Below the pieces are notes generated by a model, which was given only the letters and a program-made list of their open reading frames with translations, made no database searches and was not told where the DNA came from. Position numbers and translations under genes: made by a program. From Acinetobacter defluvii (GTDB taxonomy: Bacteria; Pseudomonadota; Gammaproteobacteria; Pseudomonadales; Moraxellaceae), in assembly GCF_001704615.3 (NCBI RefSeq), contig NZ_CP029396.2:124001-188000 (forward strand): a DNA stretch of 64,000 nucleotides, read 5' to 3'. This document shows positions 1-9,306 of the stretch, piece after piece. Position 1 is the first letter of the stretch. Every line of letters begins with the position of its first letter.

Positions 1-331
1 AAGTCCAGAATTCATCTACTTCGAGAGATTCATAATGACTTTGTTTAGGCTGAATTTGATAGGCCGATTCAGTTAAAGTCCGTAAGACTTTACCGATACT
101 AATGCGCTCAACTTCAGCGATATCTCGTATACCGCTGCCTCTGACCATTAACTGTAATATTTTACGAGTAATGCCAGAATTACATCCTAGATAGCTCAGA
201 GCATGGTCACCAATAAACTGACGTTTGCAGTCTTTGCATTGGTAGTTTTGTTTCCCATCTACTTTGATGCCATTTTTCTTTATACTGTCACTGAGGCAGG
301 TTGGACATTTGATTTCTAGAGTTATTTGCAT
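1..331 (-). CDS. IS1-family-like transposase, N-terminal part (3' end outside window)
   Basis: Reading leftward from an ATG at 331, an open frame of about 110 residues runs off the window edge. It begins MQITLEIKCPTC and continues with a zinc-finger-like pattern: CPTC near residues 9-12, then a KNG..VDGKQNYQCKDCKRQF segment. This is the InsA-type N-terminal module of IS1-family transposases. A helix-turn-helix-like stretch follows (RGSGIRDIAEVERISIGKVL). The last visible residues, EVDEFWT, look like the start of the catalytic part, with the two modules in one frame. The function is DNA transposition of its own element. The family call is from motif pattern only and the catalytic core is not visible. 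Confidence 0.75.
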   Translation of the reverse strand, partial: MQITLEIKCPTCLSDSIKKNGIKVDGKQNYQCKDCKRQFIGDHALSYLGCNSGITRKILQLMVRGSGIRDIAEVERISIGKVLRTLTESAYQIQPKQSHYESLEVDEFWT

Positions 332-390
332 TTCTCTATTTTATCAAAATTCAACCTGCTTTTTTTTAGCATACTTTTTGATACACCACC
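1..390 (-). mobile_element. Right-hand end of an IS1-like insertion sequence (truncated by window edge)
   Basis: The minus strand carries the 5' part of an IS1-like transposase. Beyond its start the sequence runs to a probable element end, reading GGTGGTGTATCAAAAAG inward on the minus strand from about position 390. The GGT start and the distance to the gene fit IS1-family ends, but the other inverted repeat and any target duplication lie outside the window, so the exact boundary is an estimate. Immediately beyond it is one of the recurring GGTATATACC sites. Confidence 0.6.
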
Positions 391-405
391 AACTTTTTAT
401 GAAAT

Positions 406-415
406 GGTATATACC
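406..415. promoter_or_regulatory. GGTATATACC palindrome, putative operator (site 1)
   Basis: This is a perfect 10 bp palindrome about 130 bp before the small frameshifted gene that starts at 543. It is one of ten intergenic copies of (G/A)GTATATAC(C/T) in the window. The operator role is inferred from its recurrence in promoter-proximal gaps. Confidence 0.45.
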
Positions 416-542
416 GATTAAGCCTAAAACAAAACAAGGTTTTAAGAAGTGGTTTAGTTATGTTTAAGAATACGCACGTTAAAACTAAGTTATTATATTA
501 AAATGCATCTAAACTAGGGTTAAAACCAAACTGGATGCCAAT

Positions 543-900
543 ATGTGTTCAAACATTGAATCTTACGCCGTGAACCTATCCAATGTACCTAAAGCTATCT
601 CTTGCTTGAATATGTATGACTTTCAAACGTTAGCACTAGGACCAACCTATTTACCCCGATTTATCACTTGCAGATCGCCACATTCCATATACGGCGCTAT
701 TGGTTGCATTTGATGTGAATGCGTCTGAAAAGTTTCGCTTAATCGAAATGATGGTGCCTGAAGCCATTCCGCTGTCGCAGTTGTTGTTATTGGCCATATT
801 CAATGAAACGCCGTATAAGAGCGAATATGAAATAGCCCAATACATGCCGAGTGATGAATTAAGGCGTATTAAGTACAAACAGCTCACCCAAAAAAACTAA
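543..900 (+). pseudogene. Small hypothetical gene with an apparent single-base frameshift
   Basis: An ATG at 543 opens a frame starting MCSNIESYAVNLSNVPKAI that stops after about 55 codons. A second frame, open from just after a TAG at 637, continues as DQPIYPDLSLADRHIPYTAL and runs to TAA at 898-900. Removing one G from the GG at 639-640 joins the two into one protein of about 118 residues (…TLAL-DQPIYPDLSLAD…) with no internal stop. This suggests a gene broken by one inserted base, a sequencing error, or less likely programmed frameshifting. I recognise no family. It faces the end of the coupling-protein operon, with a shared hairpin between them. Alternatively only the downstream part (TTG start near 700) may be translated. 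Confidence 0.4.
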
Positions 901-919
901 AGGCTGGATAACCAGCCTT
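900..919 (-). terminator. Intrinsic terminator of the dotO-dotL unit
   Basis: An 8 bp stem AAGGCTGG/CCAGCCTT with an ATAA loop is followed on the minus strand by TAGTTTTTTT. It lies about 20 bp past the stop of the coupling-protein gene. Confidence 0.7.
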
Positions 920-940
920 ATGTCTTCTACATGGATGCGT

Positions 941-3733
941 TTAGTCATCCTTTTTTTTGATTGTAATGCCTGATCGTAATGAAGCTGAAGAACCTTTTGA
1001 ACCAAGTATCACCAACAATTTTTCAAAAGTAACGCATTCGTGCGAGAACGGGTTTTTCATCAAAGCTTTTTCAAACTTAGCTGCATACTGTTGTTCTACG
1101 AATTCCATTTCATTTTTAGTGCTATGTGAGATGGCTTGATCAAGACTGGCTTTGTTTTCCGCAATGTATTGTGTCTGATCTTCAGGTTTTACATGGCGTG
1201 GTATCTGAACAAGCTGATATTCAGTAATTGGCGCAACGGTTAAGTCATATCCTGTTAGGATCTCTTTCAATTCATCATAGTAGCTGTCTAGGTTCATTGG
1301 TGTGATAACGGCGCGAGTCACAGTTTCAACATCACTTTCCTGTTGAGCCTGTTCAGGTTCGCTTATACGTTCACCATAGATATTAAATTCAGCATCAAGA
1401 TCCGCATTGTTGTAAGCACCAGCTTGTACTTGAGGTGAAATGTCAGAATCTTTACCGAAGTACTGGAACTGTTTTCGCTTCTCAATAATCTGGTCTTTAA
1501 TGTTTGCTTCTTTTTGTGCTGAAACAATACTTTCACGGTGTTTTTGTTCTTTGGAGATTTCACCTTTCGCCGTGGACGAAGACATTACTGTTCTTTGACC
1601 AGGTGCCATCCCTTCAGGTGTGATGGATTCAAGACGTCTTGCTTCAAGAATCTGATGTACAAAATCTTGAGTAAAGTCTTTTACCGTGTTGTTGTTTTCG
1701 TACAAGGTGTTATTGAGCTTTCTGCAGATCTCAAAATCACCAAGCGCCGTGACATTGGCAGATGAATTGTTGTCTGTCAGTAGCGTGTGTTTTTCCTCAA
1801 TCTCATGAATGAAGTCTTCAATTTTTAAAGTAGGATCGTAGATTTCAGATTTTTGGATATTGAAGATTGGGCAAAGGTCATTTAAGCGTAAGTACTTGGG
1901 TTGATCACCAGCCACATAGAACGCCAACATTGATACGATTTTAACGTCTGAAGTTTTACCACCTTCCCCTTTAGTTGATATGAGCAAGGTAAATTCGCCG
2001 TTGTGCTGTCCGGCAATTTGTTCAATTGTCACACGTTTTTCTTTGGCGAACTGGACTTCTGTTTGTGGTACCGAACGGTTGAATACTAGACCTTGATACA
2101 TATTGATTGAGTTAACTTTACCTTGCCACTCTTCACCAGCAAAACCATCAACCAATTTGTATGTTGTACTTTCAGCACCCGAAGTAGTACGTCCAATGGC
2201 TTTAACGGTCGTGTTACCCCATGTAGCAGCTGCTTCCTCTTTAGATCCACGTTCAATATCTTCAAATGTTTGAGCACCGAACGTAATAGAGAAGTTAAGC
2301 GAACGTGCCTGAGCTGGTAAAACCGAAGCACCGACAATAACGATGTAGCCCCATTCGTCCAAAAATAGCTTAAATGAAGTAGTGGCGTTGGTTGGTCGTG
2401 CGTCAATAATGGCACGGCGTAAACCTTCCATTTTGTTACCAAGGGAACCAGCCATCATTTGTTTAATTGAGCCAATGATTAATTTTCCGAGCATTTTGAG
2501 TGAGTCTGGTGAACGCTCAAGAGCTGGTAATGGCACAGTTAAGATACGGCGGTTAAGTACAACGTCAAAAATATCAATATCACCGCCATGCTCTACACCA
2601 AAGATGTGACCGTAGTTAAACGTCAAGTCGTTAATCGCTTTGGTTAACTGCATGGTGATATAACCGTGTTGCTCACGGGTTTTGGTTTCTTGTTTCTTTA
2701 ACTTTTTAGGGTTGCTTGAATAACCAGGTAATGAAACGAGGTAGCCTTGAAGTTGTTCAGCCACACGTTCAAAGTCAATCCCGTATTTATCGTTATGACA
2801 AAATACCAATTCTTCAAGTGCTTCAAGTTCCATGTATTGCGTGAATACTTTTGGTGAAAGCTGAATGAAGCCATTGTCACGTAGATAGACCAAAACTCGT
2901 GTAAGTGCGGCGATAAAGGCCATCGCACGACCTTTCCACATGTCACCACCGCCACCGCCTGAGTCATCAAGCAAGTTGATCAAGAATTCAATCAACATCC
3001 CTGAGCTGGTGTTGCTCATTTGGTTCATTGAGTTGGTCATCTTGTCGGTTTGTGCACGTAGCATGTTACGACCTGAGGTAATGAAGTTGATCGTTAATAG
3101 ATCCTCATTACGCCCAAAGCGGTTACATAAACGATAGTGGTCTTGTTGAGCCTTGGTATCACCTTTTGCGTCTACAAAGATATAACCTGAGTTTTGTACG
3201 TACTGGTTGGCACAGTTACCTAGCATGTATTCTGTTTTACCCGAACCCGTAGTACCTAACACAATTTGATGTGTACGGTCATCGGAGTTAGATGCATAAA
3301 CAGGTAGACCAGTTTCACGGCAACGACCAAGGTAAGTCACACCCTCACCTTGTAGCTTATCGCGATTGGTACGTGCGTATTCCAAAAAGGCTTTTGGATT
3401 GTCCAGTACGTCATCTTTTACGCGTGATGTAATGTCAGTTGACGCATCCAGTGAGTTTGAATGCAACGGCGCACGGAATGGCCACTCAAAAAAGTAATCA
3501 TTCGGATGTGTGTAGCGTTTTAATAGGTAATACGCGATCCCTATAAATATCTCACCGCCAAACGGAACAACAAACAAAATAACTGCAATAGCACCAAGAA
3601 CGCCAACCAAATAATTAGCGCCGTCTGGCGCTGTAAGTTTTAAATGGATTTTCTCTAAGCCTGATCGTGTATCACGCTTAAGCGAACTTGGCCTGAACTT
3701 TGTTTGTGTGCCGTATTTTTGTGTAGAAGCCAT
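941..3733 (-). CDS. dotL: Type IVB secretion coupling protein (DotL/IcmO/TrbC-like ATPase)
   Basis: This 930-residue inner-membrane ATPase should hand substrates, here the relaxase-DNA complex, to the type IVB transfer channel. The N-terminus has two membrane-spanning stretches (about residues 41-71: YLVGVLGAIAVILFVVPFGG and the following segment). A Walker A motif GTTGSGKT lies near residues 160-167, followed by FVDAKGD. A Walker B-like motif FLDEWG lies near residue 457. The length and layout fit DotL of Legionella and TrbC of IncI plasmids. The C-terminal third is charged and probably the adaptor region. It is the last gene of a leftward unit after dotO. The ATG at 3733 has GTAGG nine bases upstream. 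A GTATATACC site lies about 85 bp upstream, so it may also have its own promoter. Confidence 0.92.
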   Translation of the reverse strand: MASTQKYGTQTKFRPSSLKRDTRSGLEKIHLKLTAPDGANYLVGVLGAIAVILFVVPFGGEIFIGIAYYLLKRYTHPNDYFFEWPFRAPLHSNSLDASTDITSRVKDDVLDNPKAFLEYARTNRDKLQGEGVTYLGRCRETGLPVYASNSDDRTHQIVLGTTGSGKTEYMLGNCANQYVQNSGYIFVDAKGDTKAQQDHYRLCNRFGRNEDLLTINFITSGRNMLRAQTDKMTNSMNQMSNTSSGMLIEFLINLLDDSGGGGGDMWKGRAMAFIAALTRVLVYLRDNGFIQLSPKVFTQYMELEALEELVFCHNDKYGIDFERVAEQLQGYLVSLPGYSSNPKKLKKQETKTREQHGYITMQLTKAINDLTFNYGHIFGVEHGGDIDIFDVVLNRRILTVPLPALERSPDSLKMLGKLIIGSIKQMMAGSLGNKMEGLRRAIIDARPTNATTSFKLFLDEWGYIVIVGASVLPAQARSLNFSITFGAQTFEDIERGSKEEAAATWGNTTVKAIGRTTSGAESTTYKLVDGFAGEEWQGKVNSINMYQGLVFNRSVPQTEVQFAKEKRVTIEQIAGQHNGEFTLLISTKGEGGKTSDVKIVSMLAFYVAGDQPKYLRLNDLCPIFNIQKSEIYDPTLKIEDFIHEIEEKHTLLTDNNSSANVTALGDFEICRKLNNTLYENNNTVKDFTQDFVHQILEARRLESITPEGMAPGQRTVMSSSTAKGEISKEQKHRESIVSAQKEANIKDQIIEKRKQFQYFGKDSDISPQVQAGAYNNADLDAEFNIYGERISEPEQAQQESDVETVTRAVITPMNLDSYYDELKEILTGYDLTVAPITEYQLVQIPRHVKPEDQTQYIAENKASLDQAISHSTKNEMEFVEQQYAAKFEKALMKNPFSHECVTFEKLLVILGSKGSSASLRSGITIKKKDD

Positions 3734-3814
3734 GCTTTGCGACCTACTCTTTTATCTTCAGGATAATAGGCAAAGTCGTTGTTTAACGACCTTACCCATT
3801 TCCAAGCACTTCAA

Positions 3815-3824
3815 TGTATATACC
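3815..3824. promoter_or_regulatory. TGTATATACC motif, putative operator (site 2)
   Basis: It sits in the 122 bp gap between dotO and dotL, 82-91 bp upstream of the dotL start. It shares the GTATATACC core with the other intergenic copies. Confidence 0.4.
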
Positions 3825-3855
3825 AATTAACGCAAATCTATATAGCTGATTGGAG

Positions 3856-6800
3856 TTAAGAAGAAACAGCTTCAGACTTACGTTGGTTCAGTAATTTTTT
3901 CTTCATGTTTTGCTCAAGTTCATAGCGTTGATATTCAACAACCATCTCTTGTGCCATGGTAGAAATCACTGAAGCAGTTGCTTTGTTTTCGTCAAAGTCC
4001 GTGCCTTTATTTTTGGCATTTTTCTCAATCATGGTACGCCGTGTCTTAATCTGGTTCTTCGCACCTTTTGGGTAAAATTGTGCAAGGACCTTCAACGCCT
4101 TACCACGTTCACCGATAAGGTCATACGTGTAGTTACGGAGCGCACGTTCATCGGGATGTGTACTGAGTGACCATAAAAGGATTGGACCAAGTGAAACGGT
4201 ATATAAGCCCGAACATTCCATTTTTTCGAGTTTAATTTTACTGAAGTACGTTAAGCCTTGATCTGAGAAACCTACGTTACCTGAACCAAGAGCATCCATT
4301 TCTAGTTGAGTTAGACCGATACTGTCACGAATAGCTTCACGAGATTCGCGTGTACCAGGATCGACAATCACATACGCCGTAGCAAAGCCAACCAAGTCTT
4401 TAAAGTCTTCTACTTTGTGTGATGCCAAGTTAAGACGAGCACCCCATTTACGCAATGTACGTGCGTCTTCAGCCAATTCTTCTAATAGGATTGGATCGCC
4501 TTTCGCAACGTGCAATTCGTCATAAGACATAATTTTGCGGTCTTCAAGAAGCTCATTAATCAGTTGGGTTGCATATTCACGATAAGCTTGTGGGAATTTT
4601 GGAATATCGTCACGGCTCACGGCGAACTTACGTTTAATGAACATCCGTACAATCTGGAAGAATAGCGATGTAGTTTTAGGATCTGATGATGTCGCAACTT
4701 CGTTTAAGTCGATAGAAGCTACACGAGCGTTACCAATGTCAAAGTTGGTGTGATAGAAGAATGCTGGATAGGTATTTTGTGCAGCCATAATCTGATGCGC
4801 CAAAAAGTCCAGTGCTCGTTCATTATCAATATGAACATCACTCCAAACATCTAAAATTGATGAATCAGAAAGTGTTTCAATCATATCGCCAATAGTCGGC
4901 ATTGCGTAACGGTGAGCCAACGTGCGTCCACGGATCTCATTCAATGAATGGAAAAGATCACGTAGAGCGTAATAAGAAATATCCTTACCTTGTTCAGAAT
5001 GTGGCTCAATCAGTCCGTGTTTTTCCATGATGCGATCTAGTTCTGGATCTGCAAAGCGCATGTACTTACGTGCTTTATGATCAGCATTCGTATCATCAGC
5101 AAAATAGAATGTACGGCGTAGGACCGCACCAATAACGTCAGAAGTGTTTTTGGCTGGTTGCCCTTTCAATTCAGGCGGTGTTACCAATGAACTTAAAAAC
5201 GCTGTCATTTGACGCATTTCGTAGTTCAACGGGTAGCGTAAGCCCATACTGAATTCAAGCGGATTAATCGCTTCTTCTTTTGAGTTTTTAATACGCTTAT
5301 AGATGGCATAGTGACGTAGCTCTTCAGGCAATGAATCTTGCACTGTTTCTACTAACCCACGGCTTGACTCACCCACATCGACAATATAGGTCAACGGGAT
5401 ACGTTCGTTACCAGGCATCATGATGTCCTCAAGCATGCCTTTGTTCATTGTGACCGATTTACCCGTACCCGGTTTACCAATGTTAATAGTCGTCCATACA
5501 GTCACTTCATTTGAGAACGAATCAAGAATAATCAGTTTACCGTCCAAGGTTTTGTTGAGCTGATGCCCTTTATGGAATGGTGAGTTAATACGTGTCAGCG
5601 GTAACATGTAGAACACATCAAACAACGGCGCTGGTGAAATAGGTGCGTGATTACGTACCATCAAGCCCGGTATATGTGATGCCCAAGTCAAAATAGGATC
5701 GCCAGCCTGTTCCATGACTTTTGCACCGCCCCACGCTTCAAAACTCTTCCAAAGCTTTTGGCGCCGTCCTACAAGAATGTTTACACCATCTTCGGTATTC
5801 GGTGCCCATGTCATCATGGTCATTTGCAGACCAGCAACAGTGTCTACTTGATCTAGGTCATTTTTAGTGGCCATCAAAATGTTACCAGCATTACGAATGG
5901 CTTTGTTTTGTGCCGTCATAAAGTGAATAACGCTTGATAACGTGCGTTTCATCATGGTTCCAGCCATACCATCACCAGTAATACAGTAACTCACCGCATA
6001 TGGGATAGAACGGATGTTACCGCTAGTGTCGTGCGTTTTGGCCTGGTGTAATAAGCGGAATAGCGTTTCAAACGTATTCGTCTTCGCTGGATATATATCT
6101 ACCATCAATGGCGCATATACAACGCCGTCAGTGATAACACTTCCCACTGGATAGAATGAACCTTGACTTGTACCAGGTAAGATCGCATTCGTCATGAGTT
6201 GTTCTGAGATCGGTTGATACAAAACGTGTGACGCATCATGTTCTGATGGTATTTCTTTCCAACGCATCGGTAAGCGTGTATTCAGCATCGGCACAGACAA
6301 GGTGAAGTCATCTGAAGTTGAATGTGAGGCAATTTGTTTTTTAATCGCTAGACCAGCTTCAACAACATTCAATACTTCATAGATTGCTGGAAATTCTTCA
6401 GTTGAGAGTGAGTTTAAGAATTGTGAGACAAAAGACTCATGGTGTACGTATAAGCTGTCCGATGATTTAAGCATGTCTTGAGCATTGACCGTACTTGGCA
6501 TTGTAATTTGCGACAGTAGCTTTTTACGGTTTTTTGAGTCTTGAGCCTTATCGATTGGCGATAGTAAGGTTGGCTCAGAGATTAAAGCGATATAACAGCT
6601 TTCGTTAAATACACCGCCTGAAATGGTTTCTGTCATTTCATCAATGATGATGTCTAGATTCATCGCACAACGCGCCGTGGTCGCCTTTTGCATGGCATTC
6701 AAGTCATGAATCGCGTATGGCGTCTCATGGTCTACTTTGAACGCTAGATGAATCGTATGTCCACGGTCTTTGAAGTAGTTACGCATGTTGCTCGTCATCA

Positions 6801-7038
6801 AACCAATTTGACGGCTGAATGCATCACCACTAATTAAACTCTTAATCCCCTTGTATTCGATGATCGTAATCATTGCACCAGTTTTTGTGACAAACGTATG
6901 TTCGTCCGATACTGTTTCTAAATCGCAATAATCCTCTACGTCAGCTTTCATGCTTTGTAGGAATAACATCAATATAATTTCAATCTTGGAGTAACCAGTC
7001 TTTTTATAACCAGACTTCTCAGCTTTCTTCTTACTCAT
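3856..7038 (-). CDS. dotO: Type IVB secretion ATPase (DotO/IcmB/TraU-like)
   Basis: This 1,060-residue protein matches the VirB4-class ATPase of type IVB systems (DotO/IcmB, TraU in IncI plasmids), which acts at the cytoplasmic base of the channel. Walker A is GKPGTGKS near residue 517, followed by TYIVDVGESSRG. A Walker B/DExH-like motif, MSYDELHVA, lies near residue 838, and a VIVDPGTRESREAIRDS segment follows as in this family. The length is close to the roughly 1,010 residues I recall for family members. The start at 7038 is supported by AAAGGTG seven bases upstream. It lies downstream of a 400-residue unknown gene (57 bp gap), matching the traT-traU order of IncI plasmids. The C-terminus is basic and glutamine-rich, without a recognised domain. 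Confidence 0.92.
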   Translation of the reverse strand: MSKKKAEKSGYKKTGYSKIEIILMLFLQSMKADVEDYCDLETVSDEHTFVTKTGAMITIIEYKGIKSLISGDAFSRQIGLMTSNMRNYFKDRGHTIHLAFKVDHETPYAIHDLNAMQKATTARCAMNLDIIIDEMTETISGGVFNESCYIALISEPTLLSPIDKAQDSKNRKKLLSQITMPSTVNAQDMLKSSDSLYVHHESFVSQFLNSLSTEEFPAIYEVLNVVEAGLAIKKQIASHSTSDDFTLSVPMLNTRLPMRWKEIPSEHDASHVLYQPISEQLMTNAILPGTSQGSFYPVGSVITDGVVYAPLMVDIYPAKTNTFETLFRLLHQAKTHDTSGNIRSIPYAVSYCITGDGMAGTMMKRTLSSVIHFMTAQNKAIRNAGNILMATKNDLDQVDTVAGLQMTMMTWAPNTEDGVNILVGRRQKLWKSFEAWGGAKVMEQAGDPILTWASHIPGLMVRNHAPISPAPLFDVFYMLPLTRINSPFHKGHQLNKTLDGKLIILDSFSNEVTVWTTINIGKPGTGKSVTMNKGMLEDIMMPGNERIPLTYIVDVGESSRGLVETVQDSLPEELRHYAIYKRIKNSKEEAINPLEFSMGLRYPLNYEMRQMTAFLSSLVTPPELKGQPAKNTSDVIGAVLRRTFYFADDTNADHKARKYMRFADPELDRIMEKHGLIEPHSEQGKDISYYALRDLFHSLNEIRGRTLAHRYAMPTIGDMIETLSDSSILDVWSDVHIDNERALDFLAHQIMAAQNTYPAFFYHTNFDIGNARVASIDLNEVATSSDPKTTSLFFQIVRMFIKRKFAVSRDDIPKFPQAYREYATQLINELLEDRKIMSYDELHVAKGDPILLEELAEDARTLRKWGARLNLASHKVEDFKDLVGFATAYVIVDPGTRESREAIRDSIGLTQLEMDALGSGNVGFSDQGLTYFSKIKLEKMECSGLYTVSLGPILLWSLSTHPDERALRNYTYDLIGERGKALKVLAQFYPKGAKNQIKTRRTMIEKNAKNKGTDFDENKATASVISTMAQEMVVEYQRYELEQNMKKKLLNQRKSEAVSS

Positions 7039-7095
7039 TTAAACACCTTTATTCACCTTTCTACGTCTATCTTTGATTAGACATGCCTTTAAGCA

Positions 7096-8298
7096 TTAAG
7101 CACTAAAAAACGGTAATTCTCTTAAAACGTTAATCGCACTGTCGAAATCCTTATTTTGAATTGCGACCTCAAGACTTTTTACAGAGGGTTTTAAGCTTGT
7201 ATCTAAAACCAACCTTAATAAAAGCTCATAGTAGGTACTGTTAAAAGGGATATTATCATTTTTTGAATTAGTAAATACATCAGTTTTAACGGTTTCGTCC
7301 TCTTTTAATTCGACATACTTCTTAAAACTATTTAGGTCAAACACTAAACCCTTATTAAGCAGTTGCCAAAACGCCGTTTCTAAAACCTCTTGGCTTTCAC
7401 CTAAAGTACCCACCTTGAAGTTTAAGGAACCTGTATTTTTAAGTTGGAAGTGAACCTTATCAAGCTCTATGTAGATCTCTTTGTTCTGGTATAAGCCCTG
7501 TTCGTGGAAAACTTTAGACACCGATAGCTTTAAGTTTTGGTATATACAAAAAGATTGCAGCGAACTCATTTTTAAGTTGCCCGTATCTATCTGGTTTGTC
7601 GCATCTTCTACGGACGTTGGTAGATGTATCATCGGAAAGTAGCGTGTCAGTTCTTCAGACAGTTTCTTTTGTTCCAAAACGCTTATAATTGATAATGGAT
7701 TGTCAAATCCAAAGTTGGTGCTTAGTAATTTCTTATGCTTCACACTCACACTTTGCTTAACCTGTATTTCAACGTCTAAGCCACTCAGCGCCGTTATTTT
7801 GTTTAGGTGTACCAAAGTGTCATCCAACAGCAAACAATCGCTGTTAACGGGGATATTCATCAACAGTAGCGCTTTAATCAGTGGATCTTGAAAATGCCCC
7901 GTTGAGTCTTCACCAGTTGTTGTCTGATTCCCTATCGCTATATGTACAACATGGAGTAGCATTAGCGTGTTAGATGTATGACCAGTGTCGCGTGTCGTTG
8001 GTATATACAAATCGTTCAGGAAGTTGAAAGCCTCAGTACCTATAACGCATAAGCGAAATATCGATAGCTGATCGTGCGTTTCCTTTGGTAGTGCATCTAT
8101 CCCAAGTTCCCAATATTTGTAGATGTATGGACCAATAAATGAGTATTCATCATCATTCAATATGTCCGTCTCAAATACGCTATCCAATACCGCTATATCA
8201 TTCACTATGTCAGGCTTAAATGGCTGTAACACTATGCCCGATATAACGTCTTCTAAGCTCATATCTATGTATTCGGTATCTGTTAAGCATTCTGTCAT
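7096..8298 (-). CDS. Hypothetical protein in traT position, upstream of dotO
   Basis: This 400-residue, mainly acidic protein has no signal peptide or membrane segment that I can see. I recognise no domain. It has many short hydrophobic and aspartate-rich stretches and looks like a soluble cytoplasmic protein. It lies 10 bp after the HNH-protein gene and 57 bp before dotO, so all three are probably co-transcribed. Its place corresponds to traS/traT in the IncI tra order, but I see no sequence reason to equate them. Two in-gene copies of GGTATATACA (7539-7548, 8000-8009) match the putative operator; one reads through YIPT codons and could be chance. Confidence 0.75.
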   Translation of the reverse strand: MTECLTDTEYIDMSLEDVISGIVLQPFKPDIVNDIAVLDSVFETDILNDDEYSFIGPYIYKYWELGIDALPKETHDQLSIFRLCVIGTEAFNFLNDLYIPTTRDTGHTSNTLMLLHVVHIAIGNQTTTGEDSTGHFQDPLIKALLLMNIPVNSDCLLLDDTLVHLNKITALSGLDVEIQVKQSVSVKHKKLLSTNFGFDNPLSIISVLEQKKLSEELTRYFPMIHLPTSVEDATNQIDTGNLKMSSLQSFCIYQNLKLSVSKVFHEQGLYQNKEIYIELDKVHFQLKNTGSLNFKVGTLGESQEVLETAFWQLLNKGLVFDLNSFKKYVELKEDETVKTDVFTNSKNDNIPFNSTYYELLLRLVLDTSLKPSVKSLEVAIQNKDFDSAINVLRELPFFSA

Positions 8299-8308
8299 TT
8301 ATGTGAAC

Positions 8309-9196
8309 TCACTTATCACCCAAACCCTTAAATACATCTAGTGTTTGGTAGTACTCATACTGCTCGTCAGTAAAGATATTCGGGGAAAATACTATGTAGT
8401 GGTTTGGCAGATTAAAGCTCTCGTATGCTTCGTCTGATACCTTTTCCAAAGCTTTTGCGAGTTGATACAAAGAAAAGTTTTTGTTCTCTTTGATGGCATT
8501 CAAATACCACTCTTTGTACTTGCGGAGCTGGTCTACGTAATCAACGTTCGCTACCAACATATCTTCTTGCTTGGCTTCTTCATATTCAGCCATTGTGTTG
8601 AACTTAATGTCCGTGAAGTACAGTTGGGTATCAATTGTTTGGGTTCGTGTCTTAATCGCATTAAACGCCTGTATATCCTCAAACATATTACGTGCGTATT
8701 CTGCTTCAGACATCTTTGTAGGATTAGGGCGTTGATGGCGCTTTAACGGCTCTACAAGCAAGCTTTGGCGATGTCGCCGTGCGAACTTAGCAAGCTCAGG
8801 ATCTTGGTTGTCAGACTTATGCGATAACACCAGTAATGCACGTTGATATTGATTAAAGATCTCTTGAGGTATGTTCGTACTCAATACGCATATTTCAGCT
8901 TTCTTTTCCAGTGATAGTGCAAAGATGTGGTTTTGTGCATGGCATAGCGTACAGACCGCTACAATGTTCTCAGCCGTATGGTTGCTATGATCGCCGTCTA
9001 AGTGATGTGGCTCTAAAAAGTATTCGTCATAGAAATCACAAAAATAGCATTTAGCTGGTTGTGAAGACATTATTTGCTTTATTGTCTCATTGGTTTTAAA
9101 ACCATCATGGATAGTTTTATCTTGACGTATCTCTTGCTTGTCGTTTACGCCGTTAATAGGTCTTAAAATACCAAACTTACGGTTTATATGTTTCAC
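8309..9196 (-). CDS. HNH-endonuclease-like protein
   Basis: This 295-residue protein starts at GTG (9196), with AAGGGG five bases upstream. Residues 50-90 carry a zinc-supported HNH signature: C50-YF-C53, then HHLDGDH (64-70), an asparagine in HTAENIV (77), and C82-TL-C85-H86. This is the pattern of HNH nucleases, which cut DNA with a histidine-metal site. The remaining 200 residues are helical and unfamiliar. It is the first gene of the leftward unit that leads to dotO and dotL, with a GTATATAC site 42-51 bp upstream of the start. Its role is unknown: DNA processing during transfer, anti-competitor nuclease, or homing are all possible. The domain call is firm; the function is not. Confidence 0.8.
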   Translation of the reverse strand: MKHINRKFGILRPINGVNDKQEIRQDKTIHDGFKTNETIKQIMSSQPAKCYFCDFYDEYFLEPHHLDGDHSNHTAENIVAVCTLCHAQNHIFALSLEKKAEICVLSTNIPQEIFNQYQRALLVLSHKSDNQDPELAKFARRHRQSLLVEPLKRHQRPNPTKMSEAEYARNMFEDIQAFNAIKTRTQTIDTQLYFTDIKFNTMAEYEEAKQEDMLVANVDYVDQLRKYKEWYLNAIKENKNFSLYQLAKALEKVSDEAYESFNLPNHYIVFSPNIFTDEQYEYYQTLDVFKGLGDK

Positions 9197-9237
9197 TTAA
9201 ACCCCTTAATACTATTAAGTAAGGTCTAATTAAAACA

Positions 9238-9247
9238 TGTATATACT
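9238..9247. promoter_or_regulatory. TGTATATACT motif, putative operator (site 3)
   Basis: It lies 42-51 bp upstream of the GTG start of the HNH gene and just beyond the terminator of the traR-like gene. This gap must hold the promoter of the HNH-dotO-dotL unit. Confidence 0.45.
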
Positions 9248-9261
9248 ATTTTTAAAATAAA

Positions 9262-9287
9262 AAAAGCGCAGCCTAAGCCACGCTTTT
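9262..9287 (-). terminator. Intrinsic terminator after the traR-like gene
   Basis: The stem AAAAGCG/CGCTTTT has partial extra pairing in the interior. On the minus strand it is followed by a run of T. It ends the long leftward tra operon that starts at 16,066. Confidence 0.7.
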
Positions 9288-9306
9288 AAACTTATTTATT
9301 ATTGTA

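Noticed and set aside
264..467. Plus-strand frame of 67 residues at the left edge
   Set aside because: It overlaps the antisense IS1-like transposase and the element's end, and has no family features.
2086..2970. Other-frame reading frames inside dotL on both strands
   Set aside because: They are shadows of the 930-residue ATPase, whose motifs are all intact.
7539..8009. In-gene GGTATATACA copies as regulatory sites
   Set aside because: They lie well inside a coding frame and can be explained by codon choice; not listed as operators.
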